Below, one piece after another: positions 43,105-51,864 of a stretch of DNA of 64,000 nucleotides. Position numbers and translations under genes: made by a program. The stretch is from Lewinellaceae bacterium (GTDB lineage: Bacteria > Bacteroidota > Bacteroidia > Chitinophagales > Saprospiraceae). The stretch covers positions 1 through 64,000 of the forward strand of contig JACJYA010000011.1 in assembly GCA_020636315.1 (NCBI GenBank), given 5' to 3'. The notes below the pieces were generated by a model that saw nothing but the letters and a program-made list of their open reading frames with translations, did no database searches and was not told the origin of the DNA. How positions within the stretch are numbered: position 1 is the first letter of the stretch; each line of letters begins with the position of its first letter.

Positions 43105-45429
43105 TCAGTCCTCCCCCTTTTCCGCTGCCGGCTCTGAACTGACGGGAAGGGTCACCGGCTCTGCATCCGTCTCCACTTCCGGAGGGGGAGCCTGCTTTTC
43201 GGCCGGCCGTTCCCGGCGGGCCGATACCGGTGAAGGAGGTGCTTTTTCCGGGTCGAACAGGTCGGCGAGGCTCATCGGCCGGCGTATCTTTTCCCAGAAA
43301 AATCCAGGCATTCTCAGCGCTTCGTGATTGGCCTGTTTCATGGGCTGCATTTCGGCTTTGGGCTGGGTGAAGAACTTGATCTTTTCGACCTGGTTGTCCC
43401 CGAAGTACAGCAGCATTTCACTGCAAACGGTTTTGTTTACGCCAACATAGCCCCCGGCTTCGTCCCGGGCGTAATAAACGGACTCCGCGTTACCGGATAC
43501 GGCCATCCGCCGCAGCTCATTCTCTTCAAAATAGGCGGTGACGTTCTTTCCTTTGACCTGGTTGAAAAAGAGTTCGTCCGGGGAATTGACGATGAATCCG
43601 TTGTTGCGCATGAATATCTTATCGATCTTATCATCGGCCAGCAACATCTTTACCGTATCGGCGGTAAACTGAGAAGTATCCGACCATACAATGGGATTCT
43701 GCCTCAGCGGAAAAAAGTAAAAGGTGGAATCACTGGACTTGTAGGCCAGGGAGTCGGCGACAGCCTGCATATCGCTTTTGTAGATGCGAACGTCGTAGTA
43801 GGCGATCAGCTGGCGCGCGTTCCCGCTATCCGCCGGCCCTTCGGCGATGGCCATCGAATCTTTCTCCATAACTGCTGTATCCAGGGTTGAAGTCGCCAGG
43901 CTTTCCCGGATAGCCGCTGAATCCTTTTGAACAGATACGGTATCCGGGCGGGCAATAAACGGCCCTTCCAGGATAGCCATCGAATCTTTCTGCACGGCCA
44001 GGGTATCCTGCCGGGCAACTAACAGCTGTGTTTCCCGGATGGCCATTGAATCCTTCCTTACGGCTACTGTATCCTGGCGGATAGCTGCCAGCCCTTCCAG
44101 GATGGCCGACGGATCTTTCTTCGCGGCTACTGTATCCTGGTCTTCCTGAATGGCCACTGAGCTTTCCCGGATGGCCATCAGCGTATCGGAGGCCATATAC
44201 AGAGAATCACCTTCAATGATGGTAATGAGCAGTGGCCTTCCGTTGCGCCCTCCACTGGCTTTAAGATAATCCGTTTTGCGGTCGTACTCCGCCAGTTCAC
44301 AGACGATGGTCAGCTCGGCCGAGGTGTCCTGCCAGATCACATTGCCGGTTGCGATGCCAAGCCCTTTTTCCTCGCTGTAATCCACCTGGTCAGCGGTCAG
44401 GATCTGCGGCGGGTCACTGATCACCGACCGGCCGCGGGTCGAATAAGTTTCTTCCTTCCCATCGTAGGTGATCTCATCGGCGACGATGTTCTGCTTTTCA
44501 TCCCGGTAGCGGGCGTTGCCGGTGAGGAAGGTCTTATCTTTGGCCTCATCGTAGCGAATGATATCGGCAGTAGCGCGCTTTTCACCTTCTTCGAAACTGG
44601 CGTTGCCTTCCAGGCTGTAGAGGCTGAGCTTTCCGTTATAGCGGATGGTATCGGCGGTGGCCTCCTGCTCGCCTTTCTTGTACTGGGCGTTTTTTGTAAA
44701 GGCCGCGGTATTGTTTTCGGTGTCGTAGTATCCGTCTTCGGTGTAGATCCTCGTGCTGTCACTGCTGATCAGAGTGGGGCCGAGGAAGGAGACGACCTCA
44801 GTGTCGGTATTGAACCCCAGCGTGTCGGAGCGAAGATGGAAATCGGGATGAAGCACGATGACGCTGTCCTTAAAATAGATCTGCTTTTCCCGGACGTAAT
44901 AGTAACCTTTTCTGCTGGTCAGCTGAGTGGAATCGAGGGTGAGGGTAGCGCCGGTGGAGTAGGTGGCCAGCTTTTGGTTGAGGTCGTAGGTAAGGCGGTC
45001 GGTGAACAGTTTCTGTTCCCCATTGACGAGGATCACGTCACCATATAGCTCTGCGATCCGGAGCACCCCATCGTACATGGCGGAGTCGGCGAATACGCTG
45101 GTGGAGTCTCCCTGCTGAATGATGACATTCCCGTTGGCCGTTACATGGGTATTGTTGCGGATGACGGCCGTATCGCAATACATGTAGATGCTGTCCTGCC
45201 GCAGTTCCACATTGCCGTTCAGTTTCTGGAAAACGGTATCTTTCTGCTGAATGTATTCAAATACATCGGCGTGGTCAACATCGACCTTGTTCTTTTTCAG
45301 GGTATCCTGTTCCGCCATTGCCGGAGAGGCCAGCCGGGGCCTGGGAATGCCCCCGTCCTGCGCCATCAGGAACGGAGCGGCCAGCAAAAAGGCCAGCAAC
45401 AGGGTGATATGTCTTGACAAAAAGGCCAT
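43105..45429 (-). CDS. OstA-like (LptA-type) protein with periodic insert
   Basis: A 774-residue exported protein (signal peptide 1-23). Residues ~45-420 are OstA/LptA-type beta-jellyroll repeats (YMYCDTAVIRNNTHVTANGN; VFADSAMYDGVLRIAELYGD; FTDRLTYDLNQKLATYSTGA), the fold that shuttles LPS across the periplasm; this Bacteroidota type has the OstA-like N domain. Residues ~410-545 are an unusual low-complexity insert of ~20-residue units around (K/V)DSMAI and DTVAV; the OstA-like pattern then resumes (ADSLAYKSSDSTFYFFPLR). The C-terminus is Pro/Glu-rich. Role in lipopolysaccharide transport inferred from family. Confidence 0.85.
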   Translation of the reverse strand: MAFLSRHITLLLAFLLAAPFLMAQDGGIPRPRLASPAMAEQDTLKKNKVDVDHADVFEYIQQKDTVFQKLNGNVELRQDSIYMYCDTAVIRNNTHVTANGNVIIQQGDSTSVFADSAMYDGVLRIAELYGDVILVNGEQKLFTDRLTYDLNQKLATYSTGATLTLDSTQLTSRKGYYYVREKQIYFKDSVIVLHPDFHLRSDTLGFNTDTEVVSFLGPTLISSDSTRIYTEDGYYDTENNTAAFTKNAQYKKGEQEATADTIRYNGKLSLYSLEGNASFEEGEKRATADIIRYDEAKDKTFLTGNARYRDEKQNIVADEITYDGKEETYSTRGRSVISDPPQILTADQVDYSEEKGLGIATGNVIWQDTSAELTIVCELAEYDRKTDYLKASGGRNGRPLLITIIEGDSLYMASDTLMAIRESSVAIQEDQDTVAAKKDPSAILEGLAAIRQDTVAVRKDSMAIRETQLLVARQDTLAVQKDSMAILEGPFIARPDTVSVQKDSAAIRESLATSTLDTAVMEKDSMAIAEGPADSGNARQLIAYYDVRIYKSDMQAVADSLAYKSSDSTFYFFPLRQNPIVWSDTSQFTADTVKMLLADDKIDKIFMRNNGFIVNSPDELFFNQVKGKNVTAYFEENELRRMAVSGNAESVYYARDEAGGYVGVNKTVCSEMLLYFGDNQVEKIKFFTQPKAEMQPMKQANHEALRMPGFFWEKIRRPMSLADLFDPEKAPPSPVSARRERPAEKQAPPPEVETDAEPVTLPVSSEPAAEKGED

Positions 45430-45539
45430 TCAGTTTGCAAACATCTGATTTTCCTGGGAATAAAACGGCTTCATTGGGCTTTTGTTAGTCGGATTAACCG
45501 TTTTTTAACGTGTATTCGCGTGTTCGGGCGAATGCACAA

Positions 45540-46688
45540 TTATCTCAGCAACATCTCTGCTCCTTCCTCCCCAACCAGGGTGCCGATAGCAACCCCCATG
45601 CCACCCAGGCGCACTGCGGCAGCTACATGGGGAGAAACCTTCCGGATGATTGGGCTTTTCTGCTGGCCTACCCCCATGATGCCGCTCCACCAGCTGTCTA
45701 TCGGGATCTGCTGGCCGGGGAGGATCACCTCCTTCAGCAACCGGAGAAGGGCATTGCGGATGAGTTGGGTGGTGCCGAACTCATCGGTGGTTTCTCCTGC
45801 CTCGTCCAGGTGGCGGCCCCCGCCAAGCAGGATGCGGTTGTCGATGTTCCGGAAGTAGTAGTAGCCGCGATCGTAGTGGAAGCAGCCTTTTAGGGGGCAG
45901 CAGGGCAGGGGAGTGGTGATCAGCACCTGGTTGCGGGCAGGCCGGACGGAGAGCTCCGGCAGCAGGTGGCGGGCAAAGCCATTGGTGGCGATGATGGCGC
46001 CTCCGGCCGGGATGCTCCAGCCAAAGGCCGTCTGTATTTCAACGCCGCCGGGGCGTTCCTCCAGGGCTTCCACCGGCAGGCCGTTAAAAATAGAGATGCC
46101 GGCTTCCAGTGCCTTTTCCTGCAGGCCTCTGGCCATTTCGCCGGTGTGGAGCTGGCCTTCTCCGGTATTACAGATGAGCTGAGAAATTCCCCGGAGGCCA
46201 AACTCCGGGATACGGCCGTTGGCCAGCCGGTAAGTTTCCTGGAGCCCGGTAATGGCCCGGGCCTGCCGGTTGAAGCCCGGGATGGCATCGGCACAGCGGC
46301 TTGCCAGCTCCTGTTCTTCGGGGCGGAACAGCTCGAAACCGCCCAGGCCTTCGTATCGTAGGCGGCCGTCGCCCAGGCGCCGGCGGAGCCGCTGAAGGCC
46401 CAGCCACCGCCGTTCCACCAATGGCCATACCTGATCTTCGCCCTGCCTGTCCATATCGTCCAGTAATTCCGAAACGCTGCCGAAGCAGGCGAAGCCGGCA
46501 TTGCGGGTGCTGGCGCCCAGCGGCAATGGCCCCCGCTCCAGGACGGCCACCCTGGCGGAGGGTTCCAGCTCGCGCGCCCGCAGGGCGGCGCTCAGGCCGA
46601 CAATGCCGCTGCCGATAACGGCGATGTCGATTTTCCGGAAAAAGCTTTGGCGTTCCCAGTAGCTCAGGTGGTATTTGGCCGGAGGCAT
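45540..46688 (-). CDS. FAD-dependent oxidoreductase (DAO type)
   Basis: A 382-residue flavoprotein when started at 46688 (MPPAKYHLSYWERQSFFR, a start seen in related Bacteroidota proteins). The dinucleotide-binding motif is IAVIGSGIVGLSAAL, followed by VAVLERG and ASTRNAGFACFG; the C-terminal part contains YYFRNIDNRILLGGGRH and GVAIGTLVGEEGAEML. The DAO family includes glycine and D-amino acid oxidases; the substrate is not clear. Diverges from the SGNH hydrolase gene, sharing a short promoter region. Confidence 0.88.
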   Translation of the reverse strand: MPPAKYHLSYWERQSFFRKIDIAVIGSGIVGLSAALRARELEPSARVAVLERGPLPLGASTRNAGFACFGSVSELLDDMDRQGEDQVWPLVERRWLGLQRLRRRLGDGRLRYEGLGGFELFRPEEQELASRCADAIPGFNRQARAITGLQETYRLANGRIPEFGLRGISQLICNTGEGQLHTGEMARGLQEKALEAGISIFNGLPVEALEERPGGVEIQTAFGWSIPAGGAIIATNGFARHLLPELSVRPARNQVLITTPLPCCPLKGCFHYDRGYYYFRNIDNRILLGGGRHLDEAGETTDEFGTTQLIRNALLRLLKEVILPGQQIPIDSWWSGIMGVGQQKSPIIRKVSPHVAAAVRLGGMGVAIGTLVGEEGAEMLLR

Positions 46689-46702
46689 TTTCAACTTTTT
46701 AT

Positions 46703-46710
46703 TACATTTG
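46703..46710 (+). promoter_or_regulatory. Promoter -7 box for the SGNH hydrolase
   Basis: TACATTTG, matching the TAnnTTTG box, 28 bp before the ATG at 46738. No clear -33 TTG at the right distance. Confidence 0.45.
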
Positions 46711-46737
46711 GACAAAATAGAGAATTATACTTTCCTT

Positions 46738-47391
46738 ATGCAACGATACTATGTCCCATTGACTCTTGCGCTGGCTTTGTGCTTTTCATTTACCGCTGAG
46801 GGGCAGGATGCCCGCCGTTTTGATGCCGAGATCGGGCATCTGATACAGAAACGCGACAGTTTACAGCTGGCCAACCCCATTCTGTTCGTGGGCAGTTCCA
46901 CCATTCGCATGTGGCAGGGGCTGTCTGAAGATTTTTCGGAGGCCCCCGTGCTGAATATGGGGTTCGGTGGGTCTCAGATGAGCGACCTGCTGTACTATGC
47001 CGAATCTCTGGTTGTCCCGGTTCGGCCCCGGAAGATATTCATTTATGAGGGAGATAATGATATTGCTGCCGGTAAAAAAACCTGCCGGATCATGAAAGAT
47101 ACCCGCCGGCTGTTGCGCCTGCTCGGCCGGGAGCTGCCCGGGGTGCCCATTGTATTGATCTCCGCCAAGCCCAGCCCTTCGAGATGGGCATTCCAAAAGA
47201 AGTATGAAAAATTCAATCAGCGCCTGGACAGGCTATGCCGGCGCCGGCCGGAGCTGGCCTTCGCCAATACCTGGAATATCATGCTGGACGAGGCCGGGAG
47301 GCCACGGGCGGATATCTTTATCGAAGACCAGTTGCACATGAACCGAAAGGGATACGAGCTTTGGGCGGAGGCGCTGCGGCCCTTTTTGTAG
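46738..47391 (+). CDS. SGNH/GDSL-type hydrolase
   Basis: A 217-residue exported hydrolase (start 46738 before a signal peptide, YYVPLTLALALCFSFTAEG). The four SGNH blocks are visible: block I ILFVGSSTIRMW (nucleophile Ser), block II NMGFGGSQMSD (Gly), block III YEGDNDIAAG (Asn), block V DQLHMNRKGYELWA (catalytic Asp and His). Such enzymes deacetylate or de-esterify cell-wall or polysaccharide substrates. The exact substrate is unknown. Confidence 0.9.
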   Translation: MQRYYVPLTLALALCFSFTAEGQDARRFDAEIGHLIQKRDSLQLANPILFVGSSTIRMWQGLSEDFSEAPVLNMGFGGSQMSDLLYYAESLVVPVRPRKIFIYEGDNDIAAGKKTCRIMKDTRRLLRLLGRELPGVPIVLISAKPSPSRWAFQKKYEKFNQRLDRLCRRRPELAFANTWNIMLDEAGRPRADIFIEDQLHMNRKGYELWAEALRPFL

Positions 47392-47468
47392 AGGAGGGGT
47401 TAACCGGCAGTTCATGGTTCGGTAAATTTTCTAAATTTGCACAACATTGCCGAACCAAAAAATGAATC

Positions 47469-47909
47469 ATGCTGCAACGAATTCAATCGATCTTTTTATT
47501 GCTGGCCGGCGGGGCTTCCCTGGCTTTATTTGGGGTCCCGTTTGCTACGACGCCACAACCGGTGGAAGGTTCAATGCTCTTTGCCGATGCGGCGTATAAT
47601 GTTCAGGACCAGATCGGCCTTATGGTGCTATTCGGTTTGGGAGGTATTCTGGCCCTGGCCAGTATTTTCCTTTTCCGCAACCGCCTGCTTCAGATGCGAA
47701 TAAGCATCTTTGCTTTCATTGCCAACCTCATCGGCGTCGTGCTGGGAGTCATCTTTTTTATGCAGAACAGCAGCGATGTAGGCGACCGGACGATCAATGA
47801 CGGCATTGGCCTTTATCTTCCGGTAGTTGCGATGATCCTGACCCTGCTGGCTCACCGCTTCATCAATAAGGATGAAAAACTGGTCCGTTCAATGGACCGC
47901 CTGCGGTAA
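47469..47909 (+). CDS. DUF4293 four-helix membrane protein
   Basis: A 146-residue protein with four membrane segments (about residues 7-25, 48-68, 75-97 and 110-130) in the pattern of DUF4293: the start is MLQRIQSIFLLLAG, then RMRISIFAFIANLIGV-like helices and LYLPVVAMILTLLAHRFI. Function unknown. A -7-type box TAAATTTG lies at 47432-47439, 30 bp upstream. Confidence 0.9.
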   Translation: MLQRIQSIFLLLAGGASLALFGVPFATTPQPVEGSMLFADAAYNVQDQIGLMVLFGLGGILALASIFLFRNRLLQMRISIFAFIANLIGVVLGVIFFMQNSSDVGDRTINDGIGLYLPVVAMILTLLAHRFINKDEKLVRSMDRLR

Positions 47910-47913
47910 AAAA

Positions 47914-47943
47914 AAAGTGCCACTTCCTGGAAAGCGGCACTTT
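47914..47943. terminator. Bidirectional terminator, DUF4293/exbD convergent gap
   Basis: AAAGTGCC (47914-47921) pairs with GGCACTTT (47936-47943), with A-runs on the left and TTTCTTCCTTTTC on the right, suiting both strands. It starts 4 bp after the DUF4293 stop and lies 40 bp from the end of the ExbD cluster. Confidence 0.8.
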
Positions 47944-47982
47944 CTTCCTTTTCTTAAAAGAGGAATATAGAAAGTACGAAAT

Positions 47983-48462
47983 TTACTTCTTACTTCTTTT
48001 CGGGTCTTTCTTTGCCGAGTAGTTCACCTTCAGCTGGCCGGATTTGCGGAGCTGGGTTTTAACATCCTGGACGATACCCATCGTCACTTCGCCATCGACG
48101 CGCAGGGAGGACGTGATCTGCCCGTGTCTGGATTCCGGCACCTTGATCTTGTGTTTTTCCAGGAAAAGCGGAATATCGGCAATGGTGGCGAACTTGTCGC
48201 CCAGTTGCAGGCGCGGCTTAGTTCCGTAAAGCGCCTGAAATTTTTGGAGCGGACGGCCAATGTAGAGATAATTCACCAGGGATTTCTCTTCCAGTTTGGT
48301 CAGTTCCGTAGCATAAGGCGTTGTTACCTTCACCTTCAGCTCGGCATCTCTCAGTACGGTTACCACCATAAAGAAGAACAGGAGCATGAAGATAATGTCC
48401 GGAAGCGAAGCTGTGGATATCGCAGGAGAGGCCTTACCTCTTTTCTTAGTGAATTTAGACAT
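47983..48462 (-). CDS. exbD: ExbD/TolR-family protein, second copy
   Basis: A 159-residue ExbD-type protein: one membrane segment near residues 20-40 (SLPDIIFMLLFFFMVVTVLR, with the proton-path Asp in LPDIIFMLL) and a periplasmic domain. It belongs to the Ton/Tol-like energising complex with ExbB, using the proton gradient to drive outer-membrane transport. Distinct from the exbD copy upstream; the pair ExbD-ExbD is common in Bacteroidota. 182 bp separate it from the first copy. Confidence 0.92.
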   Translation of the reverse strand: MSKFTKKRGKASPAISTASLPDIIFMLLFFFMVVTVLRDAELKVKVTTPYATELTKLEEKSLVNYLYIGRPLQKFQALYGTKPRLQLGDKFATIADIPLFLEKHKIKVPESRHGQITSSLRVDGEVTMGIVQDVKTQLRKSGQLKVNYSAKKDPKRSKK

Positions 48463-48582
48463 GATGATTCAATTTTTTAGCGGCGGTTTAAGGGCCCTGA
48501 CAGAGCCATTGGAGATCTTTCCCCTGACATCCGCCCTTGGCCGCTTTTGTTCGTTGAAGAAAAAACGGTAGTTTTCGACTGG

Positions 48583-48638
48583 CCTGCTTTTGAAAAGCAA
48601 AAAGCAGGGGTATGCCCCGGCACTGCAGCCAGGGCATA
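48583..48638 (-). promoter_or_regulatory. Tandem hairpins between the two exbD genes
   Basis: CCTGCTTTT/AAAAGCAGG (48583-48591 and 48600-48608) and TATGCCC/GGGCATA (48611-48617 and 48632-48638) fall just after the stop of the first exbD. They could attenuate transcription so that the second ExbD is made in different amounts. No run of T follows the second hairpin. Confidence 0.45.
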
Positions 48639-48644
48639 ACCGTA

Positions 48645-49199
48645 TTATTCTTCACCGAAGGCTGTTGGTTCAGCTTCCGAAAGTACGAATGGGATTTCGT
48701 CGCGAATAGCTTTCTTATAGGCGAATGGCATATCTTCGCTGTAGGGAATGCCGTATTTTCGCTGGCTCAGTTCATCCCATAGTTCGTTATAAGCAGCTTT
48801 CAATTCGTTGTAAACTTCCAGATAGGCTTTGTAGCTGGTGCCGCGGTCATTTTTCAGTGAAATGATGGCCTTGGTGGGCTTTTCTGCCATATCCGGCCGG
48901 TTGTAGGGGTTGGCGATGAAGAGTTTGGCGTCTTCCCGCAACTTGCTAACCGGCATTATTTCTCCACGAACCAGAAGCTGATCCTGGGCATTCACAAGAA
49001 CTGAGAAAACGTTACGTGTTTTCAGCCTTGTAATGTCGGGCTCTTCTTCTGACCAGGGTGGAAGTTTGACGGTAATACCCTTGTCTTCCACAATAGTGGT
49101 GGTAACAAGGAAGAAGATCAGCAACAGGAAGGCAATGTCGGCCATCGAGCCTGCATTGATCTCATTGCTCATCCGGTCTCTAGCGCTCGTTTTTGCCAT
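48645..49199 (-). CDS. exbD: ExbD/TolR-family protein, first copy
   Basis: A 184-residue ExbD-type protein: membrane segment near residues 18-38 (SMADIAFLLLIFFLVTTTI, the conserved Asp in MADIAFLLL), then a periplasmic domain. Its start is 9 bp from the end of the 161-residue gene, in the same operon as exbB. It should pair with ExbB to energise TonB-type transport. Confidence 0.93.
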   Translation of the reverse strand: MAKTSARDRMSNEINAGSMADIAFLLLIFFLVTTTIVEDKGITVKLPPWSEEEPDITRLKTRNVFSVLVNAQDQLLVRGEIMPVSKLREDAKLFIANPYNRPDMAEKPTKAIISLKNDRGTSYKAYLEVYNELKAAYNELWDELSQRKYGIPYSEDMPFAYKKAIRDEIPFVLSEAEPTAFGEE

Positions 49200-49208
49200 A
49201 TGCCTCTA

Positions 49209-49694
49209 TTATTTGAACAAGTTACGAATCTCTGCGAAAACAAAAGCAACGGCCGCGATGGCCACCAGTGCAACGGCAGTAGAGATACCGCCGCTGATAA
49301 ATTTGAGGTTGTTCGACGTGAAAACTGCGCCGGCTTCTTCAAATTTATCGATCGCTCCCTGAATATAAGGGGTGGGTTCGCCACTCGCCGTGGAATAGGT
49401 GACAAAGAAAATAACCAGCAGGATGCCAAAACCGATGATCCCTTTCATGGAACTCCTGAAATTGGTGACCATCTGCATCAGGCCGAAGCCCAGCATGGCG
49501 AGAGCTGCGACAACAGTCAGGAATATTGCGCCACTCAATCCAAAGTTGAAGATGGTCGTCTGATCCTGCTGTTCTTCCGGCAAAGCGGAGAACTCCCCAA
49601 CGCCGGAAAGCACCGATATCAGAAAGATAATGGTTATCAATACACCTAACCCGAAAGCCAGTGCCTGGCCGTTTTTGGTTAAGAATTTATACAT
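49209..49694 (-). CDS. Conserved membrane protein of the ExbBD cluster
   Basis: A 161-residue protein with about four membrane segments (residues ~13-33, 52-70, 82-100, 135-157), starting MYKFLTKNGQALAFGLG. No named family is recognised, but its position between exbB and exbD is typical of the Bacteroidota cluster. It may be an accessory part of the proton channel; unproven. Gaps of 17 bp (from exbB) and 9 bp (to exbD) support one transcript. Confidence 0.82.
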   Translation of the reverse strand: MYKFLTKNGQALAFGLGVLITIIFLISVLSGVGEFSALPEEQQDQTTIFNFGLSGAIFLTVVAALAMLGFGLMQMVTNFRSSMKGIIGFGILLVIFFVTYSTASGEPTPYIQGAIDKFEEAGAVFTSNNLKFISGGISTAVALVAIAAVAFVFAEIRNLFK

Positions 49695-49711
49695 AATGGT
49701 ATTGATTTCTC

Positions 49712-50557
49712 TTATTTCTTGAAAATGTTGTTGGCTGCCATAATGTCAACCAGTGCGATGGAAGCATCTTCCATCTTGTTGACGATCCCGTCGATCTTAC
49801 TGACGATGTAGTTGTAGAAGATCTGCAGGATAATGGCTACGATAAGGCCGAATACCGTGGTCAGAAGAGCCACCTTGATACCGCCGGCAACAACCGAAGG
49901 CGAAAGGTCACCGACTGCCTCAATGCGGTCGAAGGCCTGAATCATACCAATTACCGTACCCATGAAGCCGAGCATCGGGGCAATGGCGATGAAAAGAGAG
50001 ATCCACACCAGGCCTTTTTCCAGAAGGCCCATTTGTACGCTGCCATACGAAACAATAGCCTTTTCAACGGCTTCCGGGCCGTCGTCGGCATTTTTCAGGC
50101 CCTCGTAGAGGATGCTTGCTGTCGGGCCCTGAGTGGACTTGCAAACTTCCATTGCGCCCTGAACGTCACCAGACTTGAGTTTCTCATCGATCCGGGACAG
50201 CAGCTTGTCGGTGTTTGTTGTTGCGATATTGAGGGTAATGATACGCTCAATACAGAATGCGAGGCCGAGGATCAAACAGATCAGTACGAAGCTCATGAAG
50301 CGCCAGTCGCCGTCGATGAAGTACTTCTTCAATACCTGATAACCGCTTTGCGGTTCGCCAGCGGTTTCTTCCTCAGCGGCGGGAGCGGGCTCGGGCTCGG
50401 GCTGTTCAGCCGGAGCAGCTTCTTCTTGTGCCATAGAATCGGCGTCCATTTGTTCGGTACCTTGCTGGCCACCTTCATCTTCTCCCTGCGCATATACGAA
50501 ATTGCCGGAATATACTGCCAGGCCAAATACCAGCAGCAGTGCTATTAATTTTCGCAT
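49712..50557 (-). CDS. exbB: MotA/TolQ/ExbB-family proton channel protein
   Basis: A 281-residue protein (start 50557, ATG, preferred over TTG at 50563). A signal-like first helix, then a long Glu/Gln/Ala/Pro-rich periplasmic stretch (residues ~25-65), and three membrane segments: FMSFVLICLILGLAFCIE, IAPMLGFMGTVIGMIQAF and VALLTTVFGLIVAIIL. The TolQ/ExbB core (LVWISLFIAIAPMLGFMGTV) is clear. It forms the ExbB pentamer around ExbD. First gene of the cluster. Confidence 0.93.
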   Translation of the reverse strand: MRKLIALLLVFGLAVYSGNFVYAQGEDEGGQQGTEQMDADSMAQEEAAPAEQPEPEPAPAAEEETAGEPQSGYQVLKKYFIDGDWRFMSFVLICLILGLAFCIERIITLNIATTNTDKLLSRIDEKLKSGDVQGAMEVCKSTQGPTASILYEGLKNADDGPEAVEKAIVSYGSVQMGLLEKGLVWISLFIAIAPMLGFMGTVIGMIQAFDRIEAVGDLSPSVVAGGIKVALLTTVFGLIVAIILQIFYNYIVSKIDGIVNKMEDASIALVDIMAANNIFKK

Positions 50558-50614
50558 AGTCAATACGGTTTTACGATTGTTTTTGAAAGTTAGTTGAACA
50601 CTAAGTTGGTTTAG

Positions 50615-50702
50615 CGGAGAGAGAGGGATTCGAACCCTCGATACCCTTTTGGGGTATACACGCTTTCCAGGCGTGCCTCTTAAGCCACTCGAGCACCTCT
50701 CC
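50615..50702 (-). tRNA. tRNA-Ser(GGA)
   Basis: Minus-strand sequence starts GGAGAGG and ends CCTCTCC, pairing as the acceptor stem. It has a long variable arm (TATACCCCAAAAGGGTAT), typical of serine tRNA, a T-loop GGTTCGAATCC, and an anticodon loop CTGGAAA with anticodon GGA (reads UCC/UCU). No CCA is encoded. 88 nt. Confidence 0.96.
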
Positions 50703-50762
50703 AGTCCTTACGAAGCAAACGGCGAGCCGGGTTGAAGGCCGTATGAAACCGCTCGCCCTGAG

Positions 50763-50792
50763 CAAATATAGTTATTAAGAACTTTTTGCCAA
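50763..50792 (-). promoter_or_regulatory. Promoter of tRNA-Ser (and possibly exbB)
   Basis: On the minus strand TTG (50790-50792), a 19-bp spacer, then TATATTTG (50763-50770), about 60 bp before the tRNA 5' end. As exbB begins 57 bp past the tRNA, read-through could supply the ExbB operon. Confidence 0.65.
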
Positions 50793-50867
50793 TGCAGAAC
50801 AACACAAAAATTGCAAAAAGATGGAACATATCAAAATTTTGAACCGTCATACAGCCGGGCAGGAAGG

Positions 50868-51674
50868 TTACTTCCTTGCCGTTCTCCCGGCCCCGCCTGC
50901 CGTGGCCGCCACGGGAAACAAGGACTCTGCGTTTCTCGTGGTCACCTCAGCCACCTCGCGGAAGGGAACCCCCTTTATGGCGGCGAGCTTTTCCGCTACC
51001 AGGCGTACGTAGGCGCTTTCATTGCGCTTTCCCCGTTTGGGAACCGGCGCCAGATAAGGAGAGTCGGTTTCCAGGACTACGTGCTCCAGGCTGATGTTTT
51101 CCATTACTTGGTCCAAACCGGCATTCTTGAAAGTCACAACTCCACCTATCCCAAGGAAAAAATCCAGCTCAATGATCCGGCGGGCCTGCGTTTCGGTGCC
51201 GGAAAAACAGTGAAATACCCCCTTCAGGCGCTCGTCCTTTGCTTTTTCCACCAGATCTATCAGGATGTCGGTGGCTTCGCGGGAGTGAATGACAATGGGA
51301 ATGCCCAGTTCCTTTGCCCATTCCACCTGGAGCAGAAAGGCCTCTTTTTGTTGTTCAAAAAAGGTTTTGTCCCAGTACAGGTCGATGCCGATCTCGCCGA
51401 CAGCGCAGAAGGGGCGCTCGTCCAGCCAGTCGCGCACAATGGCCAGTTCTTCCTCAAAATTCTCCTTTACGGAACACGGATGCAGGCCCATCATGGCAAA
51501 GCACCGGCCGGGCCAGGCCTCTTCCAGTTCCAGCATTCGCGTGATCGAGGAACTGTCGATGTTTGGCAGGAAAAATTGTTCCACTCCACTTTCCAGAGCC
51601 CGTTGTATCATCTCTTCCCGGCCGTCGTCGAATTGTTCGAGGTAGAGGTGAGTATGAGTATCGATCAACCGCAT
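50868..51674 (-). CDS. tatD: TatD-family metal-dependent hydrolase
   Basis: A 268-residue cytoplasmic TIM-barrel enzyme. Metal ligands: HTHL (residues 7 and 9), Glu of VGEIGIDLYWD, His of PIVIHSREATD, His of GVFHCFSG, and Asp of LETDSPYLAP. TatD proteins are Mg-dependent 3'-5' exo- or deoxyribonucleases. Length typical; the C-terminal GAGRT tail is unremarkable. -7-type box TACCTTTG at 51701-51708. Confidence 0.92.
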   Translation of the reverse strand: MRLIDTHTHLYLEQFDDGREEMIQRALESGVEQFFLPNIDSSSITRMLELEEAWPGRCFAMMGLHPCSVKENFEEELAIVRDWLDERPFCAVGEIGIDLYWDKTFFEQQKEAFLLQVEWAKELGIPIVIHSREATDILIDLVEKAKDERLKGVFHCFSGTETQARRIIELDFFLGIGGVVTFKNAGLDQVMENISLEHVVLETDSPYLAPVPKRGKRNESAYVRLVAEKLAAIKGVPFREVAEVTTRNAESLFPVAATAGGAGRTARK

Positions 51675-51864
51675 TTCTTCTTAGCTTTTCTTCTTTCTCG
51701 CAAAGGTATAGATTATATTTTAAATGTTTTTGGTGTGTTGGCAGGAGAAAAACCTTTCTTCGAACCGGCATTACTGGCCGGGATTGACTAATTTCCCGCC
51801 GCTTCCGGCAGCAGTACCTCAACACCGAAACACCATTAGATCATAAAACTGTGAAACCGTCGTT

